A DNA stretch of 35,920 nucleotides from an uncultured Nitrospira sp. (GCA_946479785.1 CAMLHQ010000031.1:1-35920); one strand, 5' to 3'. Positions 14,789 to 23,854 are shown, numbered from the stretch's first letter. Numbers and translations: made by a program. Notes: a model not told the origin generated them from the sequence alone.

Positions 14789-15202
14789 TTACTTTTCGAG
14801 CCCTGATCGCTCCATGGTACTTTGGGTTTGACCGGTGCCTCTTTCACCGATTCCGGAAGGCTCAGGCGGCATCTTGCTCTGCGCTCCGCCTGATCGTTCT
14901 AAAGTACTCTCGGTTTGGCCGGTCCCCTTTTCACCGATCCCTGCGGGCTCAGGGGGGATCCCTTGCGAACTCCCGCTCTGCACTCCGCCTGATCGTTCCA
15001 GGGTACTCTGAGTCTGGCCAGTGCCCTTTTCACCGATCCCTGCAGGCTCCGACGCGAGACCCTGCGAGGTCATTCCACTTCCCGCGCCAGATCCGGAGCC
15101 TGATCCTGTTCCTGATTGGGCGAACGCATTTCCGGCGATGGCAACACCGATCGCTCCGGCAACCACTAACGCCCATGCCCCGTACATGATCGTCTTCTTC
15201 AT
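14789..15202 (-). CDS. secreted low-complexity protein with three tandem repeats
   Basis: A 137-residue exported protein (ATG 15202, strong site AAAAGGAGGGAAGG; an in-frame start ten codons upstream is rejected). A signal peptide ending GNAFA is followed by a Gly-Ser tract. Three near-identical repeats then begin at residues 52, 85 and 114, each with core EP(A/S)GIGE(K/R)GTGQT followed by (Q/E)ST(L/M)ERSG. Linkers between repeats differ in length (33- and 29-residue spacing). The repeats contain no cysteine or catalytic pattern. Low-complexity secreted proteins of this kind may bind a surface, metal or partner, but no function can be assigned. Confidence 0.8.
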   Translation of the reverse strand: MKKTIMYGAWALVVAGAIGVAIAGNAFAQSGTGSGSGSGAGSGMTSQGLASEPAGIGEKGTGQTQSTLERSGGVQSGSSQGIPPEPAGIGEKGTGQTESTLERSGGAQSKMPPEPSGIGERGTGQTQSTMERSGLEK

Positions 15203-15328
15203 AGACCTTCCCTCCTTTTGTGTGATGAACAAGATGGCACCACATAAAAATGATACGTGACTTGTTCAGCAACAACATACTAGGAGGATTTGCAGTCGAG
15301 ACCCTTGCAACCCCCTGGTTCGGGATCG

Positions 15329-15643
15329 TTACACTAGCGTTCCCTTCATGGCATGTGTGCCATGAGTGATTGCCCCACCGGCACGCAATGCCGCCGCGGC
15401 TAAAACAGCTTCAGCGATCTCCGACTCTGAAGCGTCTATTTTTCTCGCCCGCTCGACATGGAGCTCGATGCAATAAGGGCACTGTATCGTCAGCGCGACA
15501 GCAATGGCGATCAGCTCCTTATACTTTCTCGGGATAGCTCCCTCAGCCCAGGCCGCCTTATCGAAGGTCAGGAACGCTTTCATTGCTTCCGGCGCATGAG
15601 ACTCTAGATTCTTCATTTTGGCAAGATTCTTCATGTCGTACAT
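15329..15643 (-). CDS. AhpD-like/carboxymuconolactone decarboxylase family protein
   Basis: A 104-residue protein (ATG 15643, site AAGGAGG; an earlier in-frame start at 15697 lacks a site). It carries the alkylhydroperoxidase signature: a helix PRKYKELIAIAVALTIQ, then CPYC (Cys55, Cys58) with His62 in IELHVERARK, and a C-terminal helix ASESEIAEAVLAAAALRAGGA. In the family, E-x-C-x-x-C-x-x-x-H supports a peroxide or peroxynitrite reduction cycle with a thiol partner; members also act as gamma-carboxymuconolactone decarboxylases. The CxxC version argues for a redox role. It lies near a methyltransferase gene on the same strand. Confidence 0.88.
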   Translation of the reverse strand: MYDMKNLAKMKNLESHAPEAMKAFLTFDKAAWAEGAIPRKYKELIAIAVALTIQCPYCIELHVERARKIDASESEIAEAVLAAAALRAGGAITHGTHAMKGTLV

Positions 15644-15704
15644 GACGGCCTCCTTGATCATAGTTGGTTGGTGAAGAGCGTTGGTCTTTCTGGCCATTTC
15701 ACTG

Positions 15705-16526
15705 TCATTCTCGAATGCCGATTACTTCCAAATATTCTGCGAGGACCGTGGTGCATTCCCTGCCCGCTCGATTGTGAGACGACCAGAGGGCTTCGAGTTC
15801 CTGACGGAGACTCTCACGGCCTTCTCCGTCCAGCGCAGCAAACGCCTGATTGGTTGGTCCGTAGTAAAGGCGGAAGAACTCCACCACTTCCGAGGGAGAA
15901 AAGGGATAACTGAACGTATAGTGGCGTCTGACCAGACTGAGATCCGACAGTCCTCCGCCAAGCCGTTCACGGACCGTGGTTTCGTCGCCCCACAACACCG
16001 GCGAGGGCATCCCGGACGGCGCGATGAATTTCGATAGGGCCTTGAACATTTGTCCGATGAAACCTTGTGGGGTCCAATTGGCCATGGCAATGGTTCCACC
16101 GGGTTGGCACACGCGCAGCAGTTCCTTTGCGACCAACTCAGGCCGTGGCGCGAACATCGCGCCGATTAAGCTCGCCACCACGTCGAAGGTCGCATCCTCG
16201 AAGGGTAGCGTCTCTGCATCGGCTTCCTCGAAGCGCGCTTGTAACCCCTCCGATTGTGCGCGCGCCCGCGCACGCTCCACCAAATTGCTCGCGATGTCGA
16301 CGCCGGTCACTTGCAGGCCATCCTTCGCAGCCATCAGCGCCAGCTGGCCGGAGCCACAGCCCACGTCCAGGAATTGGCTTCCAGGAGCGACATTGAGGCG
16401 CTCGTAGAAATCTCGCGCACTGCCCTCCATGTACCGTGAGAATCGATCGTAGTCTCCGGCCATCCAGATCGTCCTGAGACGCGTTTTCAACCTCTCCTCT
16501 TCGGGTGCCAATGCGTTGGTCGACAT
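15705..16526 (-). CDS. class I SAM-dependent methyltransferase
   Basis: A 273-residue cytoplasmic methyltransferase. Motif I is FLDVGCGSGQLALMAA, followed by the acidic ribose contact VTGVDIASNLV, the segment EEADAETLPFEDATFDVVASL (motif II region, in parts) and GGTIAMANWTPQGF. The C-terminal part, with HYTFSYPFSPSEVVEFF and YGPTNQAFAALDGEGR, is the substrate-binding extension. The pattern resembles UbiE/COQ5-type and small-molecule methyltransferases; the acceptor is unknown. Site AAAGGAGGACAACC precedes ATG. It is divergent from the AraC-type regulator, which may control it. Confidence 0.9.
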   Translation of the reverse strand: MSTNALAPEEERLKTRLRTIWMAGDYDRFSRYMEGSARDFYERLNVAPGSQFLDVGCGSGQLALMAAKDGLQVTGVDIASNLVERARARAQSEGLQARFEEADAETLPFEDATFDVVASLIGAMFAPRPELVAKELLRVCQPGGTIAMANWTPQGFIGQMFKALSKFIAPSGMPSPVLWGDETTVRERLGGGLSDLSLVRRHYTFSYPFSPSEVVEFFRLYYGPTNQAFAALDGEGRESLRQELEALWSSHNRAGRECTTVLAEYLEVIGIRE

Positions 16527-16720
16527 GGTTGTCCTCCTTTGTGTGGGTGGTTAGTTCAGCATCGCCCTGCAATGACATGTCGCACTATAGGGCGTCTACT
16601 TGTGAGAGGCCTTATCCGGGAGTCTGGTTCTCTTGACAGGGGCGTGCTAGGCTACGCTTTACTTGATTGGGCGTCCGGAATAATTTGCACACCGACTGAT
16701 ACGTGCCGTGTGGGGCCCGC

Positions 16721-17740
16721 GTGGATGTCTTGTCCGAAGTGCTCAAGGCCGTCAAGCTCGACGGAGCCATGTTTTACAATGCGGAGTTTTCAGCGCCCTG
16801 GTGCTTTCGCTCGCCAGCCTCGCGCACCGTGGCTCCGTATTTTTCGCAGGACTCCAAGCATGTGATCATCTATCACCTGCTGACCGAAGGCAGAGGCTAC
16901 GGACGTGTCGAAGGAGATGGCCGGCCGGTTTCGCTCAACGCAGGGGACATCGTTATCTTTCCCCACGGCGATCCACACATCTTAGGAAATGGTTCACCGG
17001 TTACGCCGGTGGACAACGCGCGAGAGCTGCAACGAATATTTTCTCAAGGTCTAAAGCTCTCCCGCTCGGGCGGAGGCGGAGAGGTCACGAAATTCATCTG
17101 CGGCTACATGACCTGCGATCCGCAACTCAGCCAGATCTTCCTTGGCGGACTGCCGCCAATTATGAAAGTCCAGATCCGCAACGACGCGTCAGGCCAATGG
17201 CTGGAAAATTCTCTCCGCTATTCGGTGGATAATGCGGAAGCATCCAGCCCCGGTCATGAGACCGTGCTCGCCAAATTGTCGGAGGTCCTGTTCGTCGAAA
17301 CATTGCGACGGTACATCGCGCTGCTCCCGCAGGAACAAAGCGGGTGGCTGGCCGGGGTCCGCGACCCTGAAGTCGGGAAAGCTCTGGCCCTGCTACATCG
17401 CAAGCCGGCACATCCTTGGACGATTGCTGCGCTCGCGACGGAGATCGGAATGTCGCGCTCCGTCCTGGCCGAACGGTTCCGGCGTTATCTTTCGGAGACG
17501 CCCATGGCCTACCTCACCCGGTGGCGTCTCCAGCTCAGCGCACAATTGCTCAAGTCCACAAGCCACAGCGTGGCGGAGATCGCGTCTGAGGTTGGCTATG
17601 AGTCGGAACCCTCCTTCAACCGCGCCTTCAAACGTGAGTTCGGCCTCCCGCCGGCCCGATTCCGCAACCAATCGAAATCAGCCCGCAACACATCCGTCCG
17701 CCATGCAGCGACGAACGTCCGGCACAGTACGAAGCGATAG
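16721..17740 (+). CDS. AraC-family transcriptional regulator with N-terminal cupin
   Basis: A 339-residue regulator started at GTG 16721 (reading MDVLSEVLKAVKLDG, typical for the family); the frame also permits GTG 16703. The N-terminal half is a cupin_6 ligand-sensing domain (EFSAPWCF, then GRGYGRVEGDG, GDIVIFPHGDPHIL). The C-terminal half is the double helix-turn-helix: WTIAALATEIGMSRSVLAERF and then SVAEIASEVGYESEPSFNRAFKREFG with PPARFR at the end. It is divergent from the methyltransferase gene with 194 bases between, and DUF1272 follows 11 bases downstream. Ligand and targets are unknown; regulation of its neighbours is inferred. Confidence 0.9.
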   Translation: MDVLSEVLKAVKLDGAMFYNAEFSAPWCFRSPASRTVAPYFSQDSKHVIIYHLLTEGRGYGRVEGDGRPVSLNAGDIVIFPHGDPHILGNGSPVTPVDNARELQRIFSQGLKLSRSGGGGEVTKFICGYMTCDPQLSQIFLGGLPPIMKVQIRNDASGQWLENSLRYSVDNAEASSPGHETVLAKLSEVLFVETLRRYIALLPQEQSGWLAGVRDPEVGKALALLHRKPAHPWTIAALATEIGMSRSVLAERFRRYLSETPMAYLTRWRLQLSAQLLKSTSHSVAEIASEVGYESEPSFNRAFKREFGLPPARFRNQSKSARNTSVRHAATNVRHSTKR

Positions 17741-17751
17741 AAGGAATCACC

Positions 17752-18060
17752 ATGCTGGAACTGCGGCCAACCTGCGAGCACTGCAATAAAGCCTTGCCAC
17801 CCCACTCACCCGACGCGCGCATTTGCACCTATGAATGTACGTTCTGCGCCTCCTGCGTCGATCATGTGCTGGGCAATGTCTGTCCAAACTGTGGCGGCGG
17901 CTTCGTTCCAAGACCTATCAGACCGTCGAAGAACTGGAAGGATGACAACTTTCTCGGCAAGGACTCGGCGAGCACCACAGTCAGACACAAACCAGTTGAT
18001 GCCGCGGCGCACGCACTCTTTTCGGCGACTCTCAAAACCATCCCGCCCGAAGAACGATAG
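17752..18060 (+). CDS. DUF1272 zinc-finger-like protein
   Basis: A 102-residue protein whose first 55 residues match DUF1272: LRPTCEHCNKALPP, then ICTYECTFCASCVDHVLGNVCPNCGGGFVPRP. Cys pairs CxxC, CxxxC/CxxC and CxxC are spaced for binding two zinc ions. The last third is polar and lacks a known domain. The gene follows the AraC regulator by 11 bases and is very likely cotranscribed. DUF1272 proteins often sit next to AraC-type regulators, but their biochemical role is not known. Confidence 0.9.
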   Translation: MLELRPTCEHCNKALPPHSPDARICTYECTFCASCVDHVLGNVCPNCGGGFVPRPIRPSKNWKDDNFLGKDSASTTVRHKPVDAAAHALFSATLKTIPPEER

Positions 18061-18138
18061 GTGTCGCGCCAACGCAAAGAACTATTATTAGAATCAATGG
18101 CGTTACATTAACCCTTATTTTTCGGGGAGGGTGCCACC

Positions 18139-18432
18139 ATGGTTACGTATTTAGTGCTCATTAACTGGACAGACCAGGGAATCAGGAATGTAAAGGAATC
18201 ACCCAAACGGTTGGATGCAGCGAGAAAGCTCGCCAAAGACTTGGGTGGTGAGATCAAGACTGTCTATATGACCCAAGGCGGTTTCGATCTTGCCTTGATT
18301 GCAGAAATGCCTAACGACGAAAAACTGGCCAGCTTCGTATTGAAATTGGGATCCTTTGGATATGTGCGAACAACGACGCTCAAAGCCTATGCGGAAGACG
18401 AATATCGGAAGATTATCGATGCCCTGAACTAA
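18139..18432 (+). CDS. GYD domain-containing protein
   Basis: A 97-residue single-domain protein with the typical GYD opening TYLVLINWTDQGIRNVKESPKR and core YMTQGGFDLALIAEMPNDEKLASFVLKLGSFGYVRTTTL, here given in parts. The signature G(G/R)(Y/F)D is present as GGFD. It is predicted to form a small ferredoxin-like dimer; no enzymatic role is established for the family. Strong site GGGGAGGG precedes ATG. It is monocistronic between DUF1272 and the NfeD operon. Confidence 0.9.
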   Translation: MVTYLVLINWTDQGIRNVKESPKRLDAARKLAKDLGGEIKTVYMTQGGFDLALIAEMPNDEKLASFVLKLGSFGYVRTTTLKAYAEDEYRKIIDALN

Positions 18433-18452
18433 GCCGTCTCCATCCGCCTTCC

Positions 18453-18481
18453 TTGACAGGGTATTGAGCGGCTCGTATGCT
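18453..18481 (+). promoter_or_regulatory. sigma70-type promoter of the NfeD-slipin operon
   Basis: TTGACA (18453-18458) and TATGCT (18476-18481) are separated by 17 bases, ending 53 bases before ATG 18535. The -35 is a perfect consensus. Confidence 0.6.
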
Positions 18482-18534
18482 CCTGTCGATTGTTCCGTCT
18501 CCATGGGCTCCGGCCTTGTGGGAGGGACACCTCG

Positions 18535-19872
18535 ATGCAGTTGACGAGTCATCGTTCTGGTCTGCTCTTCTTGATCAAATTCAATCTTCCAATTGTTGCG
18601 CTTCTCGTTGCCTTATTTGCGGCGCCACCGGCGACCCAGGCCGAGCCGTTTGTAGTGCTCGCCACCTATGATGGCGTTATCAATCCTGTCTCAGCCGAGT
18701 ACCTGCACGATGCGCTTGCGTGGGCCGAGGAAGGCGGCGCTCAGGCTCTGATCGTCGCTCTCAATACACCGGGCGGCCTCGACACGTCGATGCGGCTCAT
18801 CATCAAGGACATCACCGGCGCGAACATTCCGGTGGTCGTCTACGTGTCCCCCTCCAGCGGACGCGCCGCCTCCGCCGGTGTGTTCATCACCATGGCCGCG
18901 CATGTGGCAGCGATGGCTCCCGGCACGAACATCGGCGCAGCCCATCCCGTCAACATGGGCGGTGGCGAGATGGACAACACCATGAAGGAAAAGGTCGAGA
19001 ACGATTCCGTGGCCTACATCAAATCGATCGCCCAACAGCGGGGACGGAACGCCGCCTGGGCGGAAGACGCCGTGCGCAAAAGCGTATCCGTCACCGAACG
19101 CGAAGCTGTGAAATTGAAAGTGGTCGATGTGGTCGCCGAGGACCTGCCGGCGTTGCTGAAACAGCTGGAAGGACGCAGCGTCAATCTGCCATCGGGTCCG
19201 ATCGTGCTGAAGACCGCTGCTGCGAGCGTGCGCGAATTCCCGATGGGGCTCCGTCTCGAATGGCTCAAAGCCATCAGCGACCCCAATATCGCATATTTAC
19301 TGATGACGATCGGCACCATCGGCATTATTGCGGAACTGTATAGCCCCGGGGCGATCCTGCCTGGTATCGTCGGCGCGATCAGCCTGATTCTGGCGTTTTA
19401 TTCCTTCCAATCCCTGCCGGTCAATTATGCGGGCGTGCTCTTGTTTCTCCTCGGGATCGTTTTCTTTCTTCTTGAAGCCAGCGTCACCAGTTACGGCCTG
19501 CTGGCCATTGGAGGAGTCATTTCGATGCTCATCGGGTCGGTGATGTTGATCAAAACCGACGTCGAGTTCTTTCGGATTTCCTGGTTGGTCATTCTCCCGG
19601 TTGTCACACTGGCAGCCGTATTTGCGCTGTTGATCGTCGGAATGGGCGTGAAGGCGATGCGGAAGCCGCCGGTGACCGGCCGCGAGGAAATGGTCGGTCT
19701 GGTGGGAATTGCCAAAACCGCCCTTGCTCCCCAGGGACAATTGGCCGTCCATGGCGAACTCTGGGAAGCAGTGAGCGAGCAACCGCTCAGGCCGGGCGAC
19801 GAAGCCGAAGTCACAGGCGTAGAAGGTTTACGGTTGCGCGTCAAACCCTTTTCGAAGAAGAAAGAGGTATGA
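18535..19872 (+). CDS. NfeD-family membrane serine protease
   Basis: A 445-residue protein with all three parts of long-form NfeD (site GGGAGG before ATG 18535). After a signal peptide, residues 38-240 form a ClpP/SppA-like protease: Asn/Gly-rich [10 protein letters not shown], the nucleophile Ser113 in [10 protein letters not shown], and general base Lys163 in [10 protein letters not shown], matching the Ser-Lys dyad of the Pyrococcus enzyme PH1510. Four or five TM helices follow (about 260-385), then a C-terminal OB-like NfeD domain ([37 protein letters not shown]). The slipin gene begins one base after its stop. In known pairs the protease cleaves the partner stomatin-like protein and links to membrane quality control. 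Confidence 0.93.
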   Translation: MQLTSHRSGLLFLIKFNLPIVALLVALFAAPPATQAEPFVVLATYDGVINPVSAEYLHDALAWAEEGGAQALIVALNTPGGLDTSMRLIIKDITGANIPVVVYVSPSSGRAASAGVFITMAAHVAAMAPGTNIGAAHPVNMGGGEMDNTMKEKVENDSVAYIKSIAQQRGRNAAWAEDAVRKSVSVTEREAVKLKVVDVVAEDLPALLKQLEGRSVNLPSGPIVLKTAAASVREFPMGLRLEWLKAISDPNIAYLLMTIGTIGIIAELYSPGAILPGIVGAISLILAFYSFQSLPVNYAGVLLFLLGIVFFLLEASVTSYGLLAIGGVISMLIGSVMLIKTDVEFFRISWLVILPVVTLAAVFALLIVGMGVKAMRKPPVTGREEMVGLVGIAKTALAPQGQLAVHGELWEAVSEQPLRPGDEAEVTGVEGLRLRVKPFSKKKEV

Positions 19873-19873
19873 G

Positions 19874-20653
19874 ATGAATCTGATGGCAAGCCCATTAGTG
19901 ATCCTGATTCTCGGCGCGGTACTCATCCTGATGGGATTCAATGTCCTGCGCGAATATGAACGGGGCGTGATCTTTCGCTGGGGCCGATTGGCCCGCGGAC
20001 TCGTCGGCGGCAACGGTCCCGGCGTCGTGATCATCATTCCGTTCATCGACAAACTCGTGCGCGTCAGCTTACGCACCGTGGCGATGGACGTCCCGCCGCA
20101 GGACGTGATTACAAGGGACAACGTCACCGTCAAGGTGAATGCGGTCATCTACTTTCGGGTCGTGGACCAGGAGCGGGCGATTATCCAAGTCGAGGACTAT
20201 CTCTATGCCACATCGATGATGTCACAGACGACACTCCGCAGCGTACTGGGGCAGAGCCAGTTGGACGATTTGTTGTCGAAACGGGAACAGATCAACGCCG
20301 ATCTTCAACGGATCATCGATCAGCAGACGGAGCCGTGGGGCGTGAAAGTGACCGCCGTGGAAGTGAAGAATGTCGACCTGCCGCAGGAGATGCAGCGGGC
20401 GATTGCGCGCCAGGCGGAAGCCGAACGGGAACGGCGAGCAAAAGTCATTCATGCCCAAGGCGAGTTCGAGGCCTCGCAACGTCTGGCCGACGCCGCCAAC
20501 GTGATCAGCCAAAACCCCGCCGCCTTGCAGCTCCGCTACCTGCAAACGCTGGTCGAGATTGCCGCCGAGAAAAATTCGACGACGATTTTTCCGATCCCCA
20601 TCGATACCATCGCGCCCTTCTTCAAGAATCTGCTGAAGCAATCAGAGCCGTAG
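19874..20653 (+). CDS. slipin (stomatin/prohibitin-family SPFH protein)
   Basis: A 259-residue membrane-anchored SPFH protein. It has an N-terminal hydrophobic anchor ([16 protein letters not shown]), then the family opening [13 protein letters not shown] and [12 protein letters not shown]. The SPFH core contains [23 protein letters not shown], then [18 protein letters not shown] and [21 protein letters not shown], followed by the charged helix [17 protein letters not shown]. It ends with a short tail ([11 protein letters not shown]). Such proteins oligomerise as membrane scaffolds. The start overlaps the NfeD ribosome-binding context (AGAGGTATGAG), indicating coupled translation and the protease-scaffold partnership known in archaea and bacteria. 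Confidence 0.94.
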   Translation: MNLMASPLVILILGAVLILMGFNVLREYERGVIFRWGRLARGLVGGNGPGVVIIIPFIDKLVRVSLRTVAMDVPPQDVITRDNVTVKVNAVIYFRVVDQERAIIQVEDYLYATSMMSQTTLRSVLGQSQLDDLLSKREQINADLQRIIDQQTEPWGVKVTAVEVKNVDLPQEMQRAIARQAEAERERRAKVIHAQGEFEASQRLADAANVISQNPAALQLRYLQTLVEIAAEKNSTTIFPIPIDTIAPFFKNLLKQSEP

Positions 20654-20737
20654 GTGATTCCACCGCCCGCTCCTAGGGAAGAAGAGAGGTGCCAAGACCG
20701 TCGGAAAGAGGGAATCTGAACGATCTGGAGGCGCTAT

Positions 20738-21205
20738 ATGAACGCGGATATCATTCCTGCCACAACTGAAAGGGGTCTCCAACATACGGACGAGGAAATC
20801 AACGAACGGATCAGCCGTCGCATCGAAGCGAATGTCAATTTCTATGCCACCCAGGATCGGCGAACGCTGAATATCCGTCTTCAGGAGCTGGATCGGGAAT
20901 GGGACATTGAACGAGTGCTTGAGGCTAATGCGGCGGCCGTTTCGCTGATCGGCCTCGGACTCGGACGCCTCGTCAGCCGGCGCTGGTATCTGCTTCCCAC
21001 CGCCGTCGCGGGCTTCCTCCTCCAGCATGCAGTGCAGGGCTGGTGTCCGCCGTTCAGCCTGTTTCGTCGACTCGGTGTCCGCACCACCCAGGAGATCGAT
21101 CACGAACGCTACGCCCTCAAAGCTCTGCGGGGCGATTTCAGTCGCGTACAACAAGAAGACAGCCCATCAGTCGAAGAAGCCCTCCATGCTGTCCACAATC
21201 CATGA
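20738..21205 (+). CDS. DUF2892/YgaP-TM-like protein
   Basis: A 155-residue protein (site TGGAGGCGCTAT before ATG). A charged N-terminal region carries NERISRRIEANVNFYATQ. A two-helix membrane unit then reads ANAAAVSLIGLGLGRLVSRRWYLLP and TAVAGFLLQHAVQGWCPPF, the DUF2892 pattern that caps YgaP-type rhodaneses, with the typical W-C-P after the second helix. A cytoplasmic tail (QEIDHERYALKALRGDF) follows. No rhodanese domain is fused here, though a separate rhodanese gene exists at 35093. It is likely cotranscribed with or independent of slipin (84 bases apart). Confidence 0.8.
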   Translation: MNADIIPATTERGLQHTDEEINERISRRIEANVNFYATQDRRTLNIRLQELDREWDIERVLEANAAAVSLIGLGLGRLVSRRWYLLPTAVAGFLLQHAVQGWCPPFSLFRRLGVRTTQEIDHERYALKALRGDFSRVQQEDSPSVEEALHAVHNP

Positions 21206-21292
21206 AGGACTTCCCCTCCATGTTACGCACAACTGTACCTGACTCGCGGCCGCACTGACCCCTAGTCCACTGGCACCTCTTCAGGGTGCAGT

Positions 21293-22483
21293 TCACGGTG
21301 GAACGGCGCCGCTCACGATGTCTTCATAATAGGCATTCAGAATCGTAGCACGGGAAGAGTCGAACAACACCAACTGGCGCTGGTCGAACGTGTTGGCGCA
21401 GTACAAATAGACGTATCCTTCGGCCGTCCCGAGTTCCACATGCAGTTGGCGGCCGTCCGGTTCTTGATTAGTCGTCTCCCTGGTCACCTGAGGATCGTTG
21501 AGCCCTTCCCATACGCGCTGCGCCGAAGGCCAGTGGTTTTCATAGAGCGGGGTATCTGAATCGGTCGAACCTGGTTTCAGGTGCGTCCGGTTAAACGGCA
21601 GGCCTTCATCTGCTTCCGGCTGTTCATCCCAGATGACTCCGCTCCCCTGCCCTTTCCCAAGGACGTAAAGCGGACCATCGTCTGACACTTCCTCAACCAA
21701 TGAATACCGGATTAGCGCCGGCTGTTCCAAGAGGTGAAGGCCACGCGTCGAAAAGGCCCGTTGTAATGGAACCCGCCTTGCGAGCTGTCTGGTCTTCTCA
21801 AACACGATCATGCGCCCGGCGGGAGCCATCACGGCATTCAAGCGATCCAGTCGCAGGCCGAGAGCCGTTCGCCGCTCATACTCTGACTGCTGCTGTGTGT
21901 CACGAGTCCGTTCGAAGGTGCGCCAACTTTGGCTCGGCAGCCCGGGGTCCTGCTCCGACTGAACCAGCGCATGGGTCGCCACAATAGTATCGTACGTTCC
22001 TGCCACTTGCCCAGCCTCGATATCGACGCATTCGAAGCGGACGTTTTGCAGATGTAACTCTTGAGCTTGTTGTTGCGCTTGGGCGATCGAGGCGGGCGAG
22101 CGATCGAGACCGATCACTCGCGCGTGAGGAAACTGACGCGCATAGAACGTCGTGAGAATTCCGGGACCGCAGCCAAAATCGAGAATGGTCTGTGCCTCGC
22201 CGAGGCGGGCGGCGATCAGCGGGCCGATCGCGAGGTAGTAGTCATAGCGCTGGCTGTAGAGGACGCGGAAGATATGCGGATGAGCGGTGAGATCGTAGAA
22301 AGCCACCTCATCTCGAAGATCCCCTGCCCGTTTGTTTTCGACCAGTCGGTTGAGTTGATTCAGATCTGCGGAGGAAAGCTTCTCACGCTGCCACGCGAAG
22401 TACTCCGCATCGGACAGGAATCGCTTGAGGCCGTACAAAGAGAGGTGAGCTTTGAGAGCGTCTTCTAAGGATAACGTCGTCAC
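21293..22483 (-). CDS. class I SAM-dependent methyltransferase, large N- and C-extensions
   Basis: A 396-residue protein. Residues 1-85 form an extension rich in aromatic residues (FLSDAEYFAWQREKL). The methyltransferase core has motif I ILDFGCGPGILTTFYARQF, the acidic strand ARVIGLDRSPASIAQAQQQA, and VRFECVDIEAGQVAGTYDTIVATHALV. The C-terminal 180 residues (from about 215) hold a second module with YVYLYCANTFDQRQLVLFDSSRATIL. It starts six bases after the stop of the Cys-less ProA homologue gene, so both are made from one mRNA. The acceptor is unknown; the pairing suggests a shared pathway. Confidence 0.88.
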   Translation of the reverse strand: MTTLSLEDALKAHLSLYGLKRFLSDAEYFAWQREKLSSADLNQLNRLVENKRAGDLRDEVAFYDLTAHPHIFRVLYSQRYDYYLAIGPLIAARLGEAQTILDFGCGPGILTTFYARQFPHARVIGLDRSPASIAQAQQQAQELHLQNVRFECVDIEAGQVAGTYDTIVATHALVQSEQDPGLPSQSWRTFERTRDTQQQSEYERRTALGLRLDRLNAVMAPAGRMIVFEKTRQLARRVPLQRAFSTRGLHLLEQPALIRYSLVEEVSDDGPLYVLGKGQGSGVIWDEQPEADEGLPFNRTHLKPGSTDSDTPLYENHWPSAQRVWEGLNDPQVTRETTNQEPDGRQLHVELGTAEGYVYLYCANTFDQRQLVLFDSSRATILNAYYEDIVSGAVPP

Positions 22484-22489
22484 ATACTC

Positions 22490-23854
22490 TCAGGGTCTCT
22501 TGAGCATGATGGCATCGAAATACGTCTCGGGCACCGGATGCGGCAACCGCAGCTGCCCGTTTCCAAACGCGACATATTTTTCACAGGTCAGTTGCTCCAA
22601 CCCGATCGGACCTTTGGCATGAAGGCGCGCGCTGCTCAGTCCGATGTCGCTCCCGAAACCAAACCCCTCTGCGTCGTGAAGACGCGACGAGGCGTTCACG
22701 AACACGGCGCTCGCGTCCACTTCGCGGGTGAAGCGCATGGCCGAGGTATAATTCGATGTGGCGATGACGGCGGTCATGCAGGGACCATGTTCCGCGATAT
22801 GTGCCAAGGCCTCTTCCATATCCACGACCATCCTGACCGCCAGCGAGGGCGCCTGAAACTGCTTGGACCAATCCTCCTCAGTGGCCGGAGTGATGGACGT
22901 ATGCCCGCTAATCGGCATTTGCCCCATCAGCGAAAGCGTCTTGGGACAGCCCCGGACGTCGACTTTAAATTCGACGAGCAGCCGGTTGATCAAGGCGGGT
23001 AAGAACTGCCGTGCAATGCCTTGCTGGACGAGCAACGTATCCAGTGCGTTCGCCGCGGCAGCCAGTTGCACTTTGGAATTGATGACCACGTTCTGAACCA
23101 GCGGGAGATCGACATCGGCATCGACATAGAGATGAGTGAGACCGCCATCGTGGCAGAGCACCGGCATCTTCGCGCCGTCGAGCACGGCCTTGCGGAGCCC
23201 TGCGCCGCCGCGTGGAATGATGGCGTCCAGCGCCTTCCCGGCCCGCATCAGTTCCACTGCCACGTCTCTTTCCGGACGATCGATCAGCACCCAGGCGCCG
23301 GCAAATATGCCGTTCTGCTCCGCCGCTTCTCGCAGCCCTTTCCCGATTACCTCATGCGTCAAACTCCACTCAGGAGCGCCACGAAACACGCTGAGGTTCC
23401 CGGCTTTGAGGCAGAGTGCGATCGATTCGACCGTGACGAGCGGATTCAGTTCCGAAATGATGCCGATGACGCCGATCGGAACGCGCACGCGGGAGACGAG
23501 AAGACCATCCGGTCGCTCCCATCGTCCGGTCACCGCGCCGACGGGGTCGGGCTGATCGGCGATGATGCGAAGCCGATCGACCATTTCCTTCACATCGTCC
23601 TCAACCATGCGCACACGGGCGACGGCCGTTTTCAATCGATCTTTATTCAGTTCGGTTCCAAATGATTTTCCCAGTGCGTCGACATCTTTCTCGTTGGCAG
23701 CAAGAATGGCCTCCTCATCGGCGGCTAGACGATCCGCCATTGCGTGCAACGCTTTGTCCTTGACAGGACCGGGAATTAACGCCAGAGCCGCAACATTCTT
23801 TCTGCACGTTTTCAATATCTTGTCGAGATAAAGCTTAATAGGAACTTCAGGCAT
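22490..23854 (-). CDS. ProA (gamma-glutamyl phosphate reductase) homologue lacking the catalytic Cys
   Basis: A 454-residue protein clearly of the ProA family: GVIGII-start NAD(P) fold, KAGNLSVFRGA, ALDAIIPRGGAGL, then VFVNASSRLHDAEGFGFGSDIGLSSARLHAKGPIGLEQLT. Known ProA enzymes reduce gamma-glutamyl phosphate through a Cys in RPGVCNA(M/L)E after (N)-x-K-x-Q. Here the block is INSKVQLAAAANALD (residues 258-272): Ala268 (codon GCG) replaces Cys and RPGV becomes LAAA. The usual GVCH before the D-x-D is GLTH, and GSGH is GPCM. A frame error does not explain this. The protein is therefore either non-catalytic, or uses another chemistry. Site is GGGGGTCTC. It heads a two-gene unit with the methyltransferase, behind its own promoter. 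Confidence 0.9.
   Translation of the reverse strand: MPEVPIKLYLDKILKTCRKNVAALALIPGPVKDKALHAMADRLAADEEAILAANEKDVDALGKSFGTELNKDRLKTAVARVRMVEDDVKEMVDRLRIIADQPDPVGAVTGRWERPDGLLVSRVRVPIGVIGIISELNPLVTVESIALCLKAGNLSVFRGAPEWSLTHEVIGKGLREAAEQNGIFAGAWVLIDRPERDVAVELMRAGKALDAIIPRGGAGLRKAVLDGAKMPVLCHDGGLTHLYVDADVDLPLVQNVVINSKVQLAAAANALDTLLVQQGIARQFLPALINRLLVEFKVDVRGCPKTLSLMGQMPISGHTSITPATEEDWSKQFQAPSLAVRMVVDMEEALAHIAEHGPCMTAVIATSNYTSAMRFTREVDASAVFVNASSRLHDAEGFGFGSDIGLSSARLHAKGPIGLEQLTCEKYVAFGNGQLRLPHPVPETYFDAIMLKRP

Noticed and set aside
14830..15060. Repeated DNA suggestive of a CRISPR array
   Set aside because: The three repeats are in frame in a coding gene with signal peptide, differ by substitutions and have unequal spacing.
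16633..16663. TTGACA before the AraC gene as a full promoter
   Set aside because: The -35 is perfect, but no -10 at 16-18 bases; nearest candidates are at 14 or 19.
20672..20689. CCTAGGGAAG-type sequence before the DUF2892 gene
   Set aside because: Has a first CCTAGG half only; the second half is GAGAGG and no -10-like hexamer lies 21-23 bases downstream.
21206..21292. Possible terminator (GCACC/GGTGC) between convergent genes
   Set aside because: Only a 5-bp stem without T-run, too weak to call.
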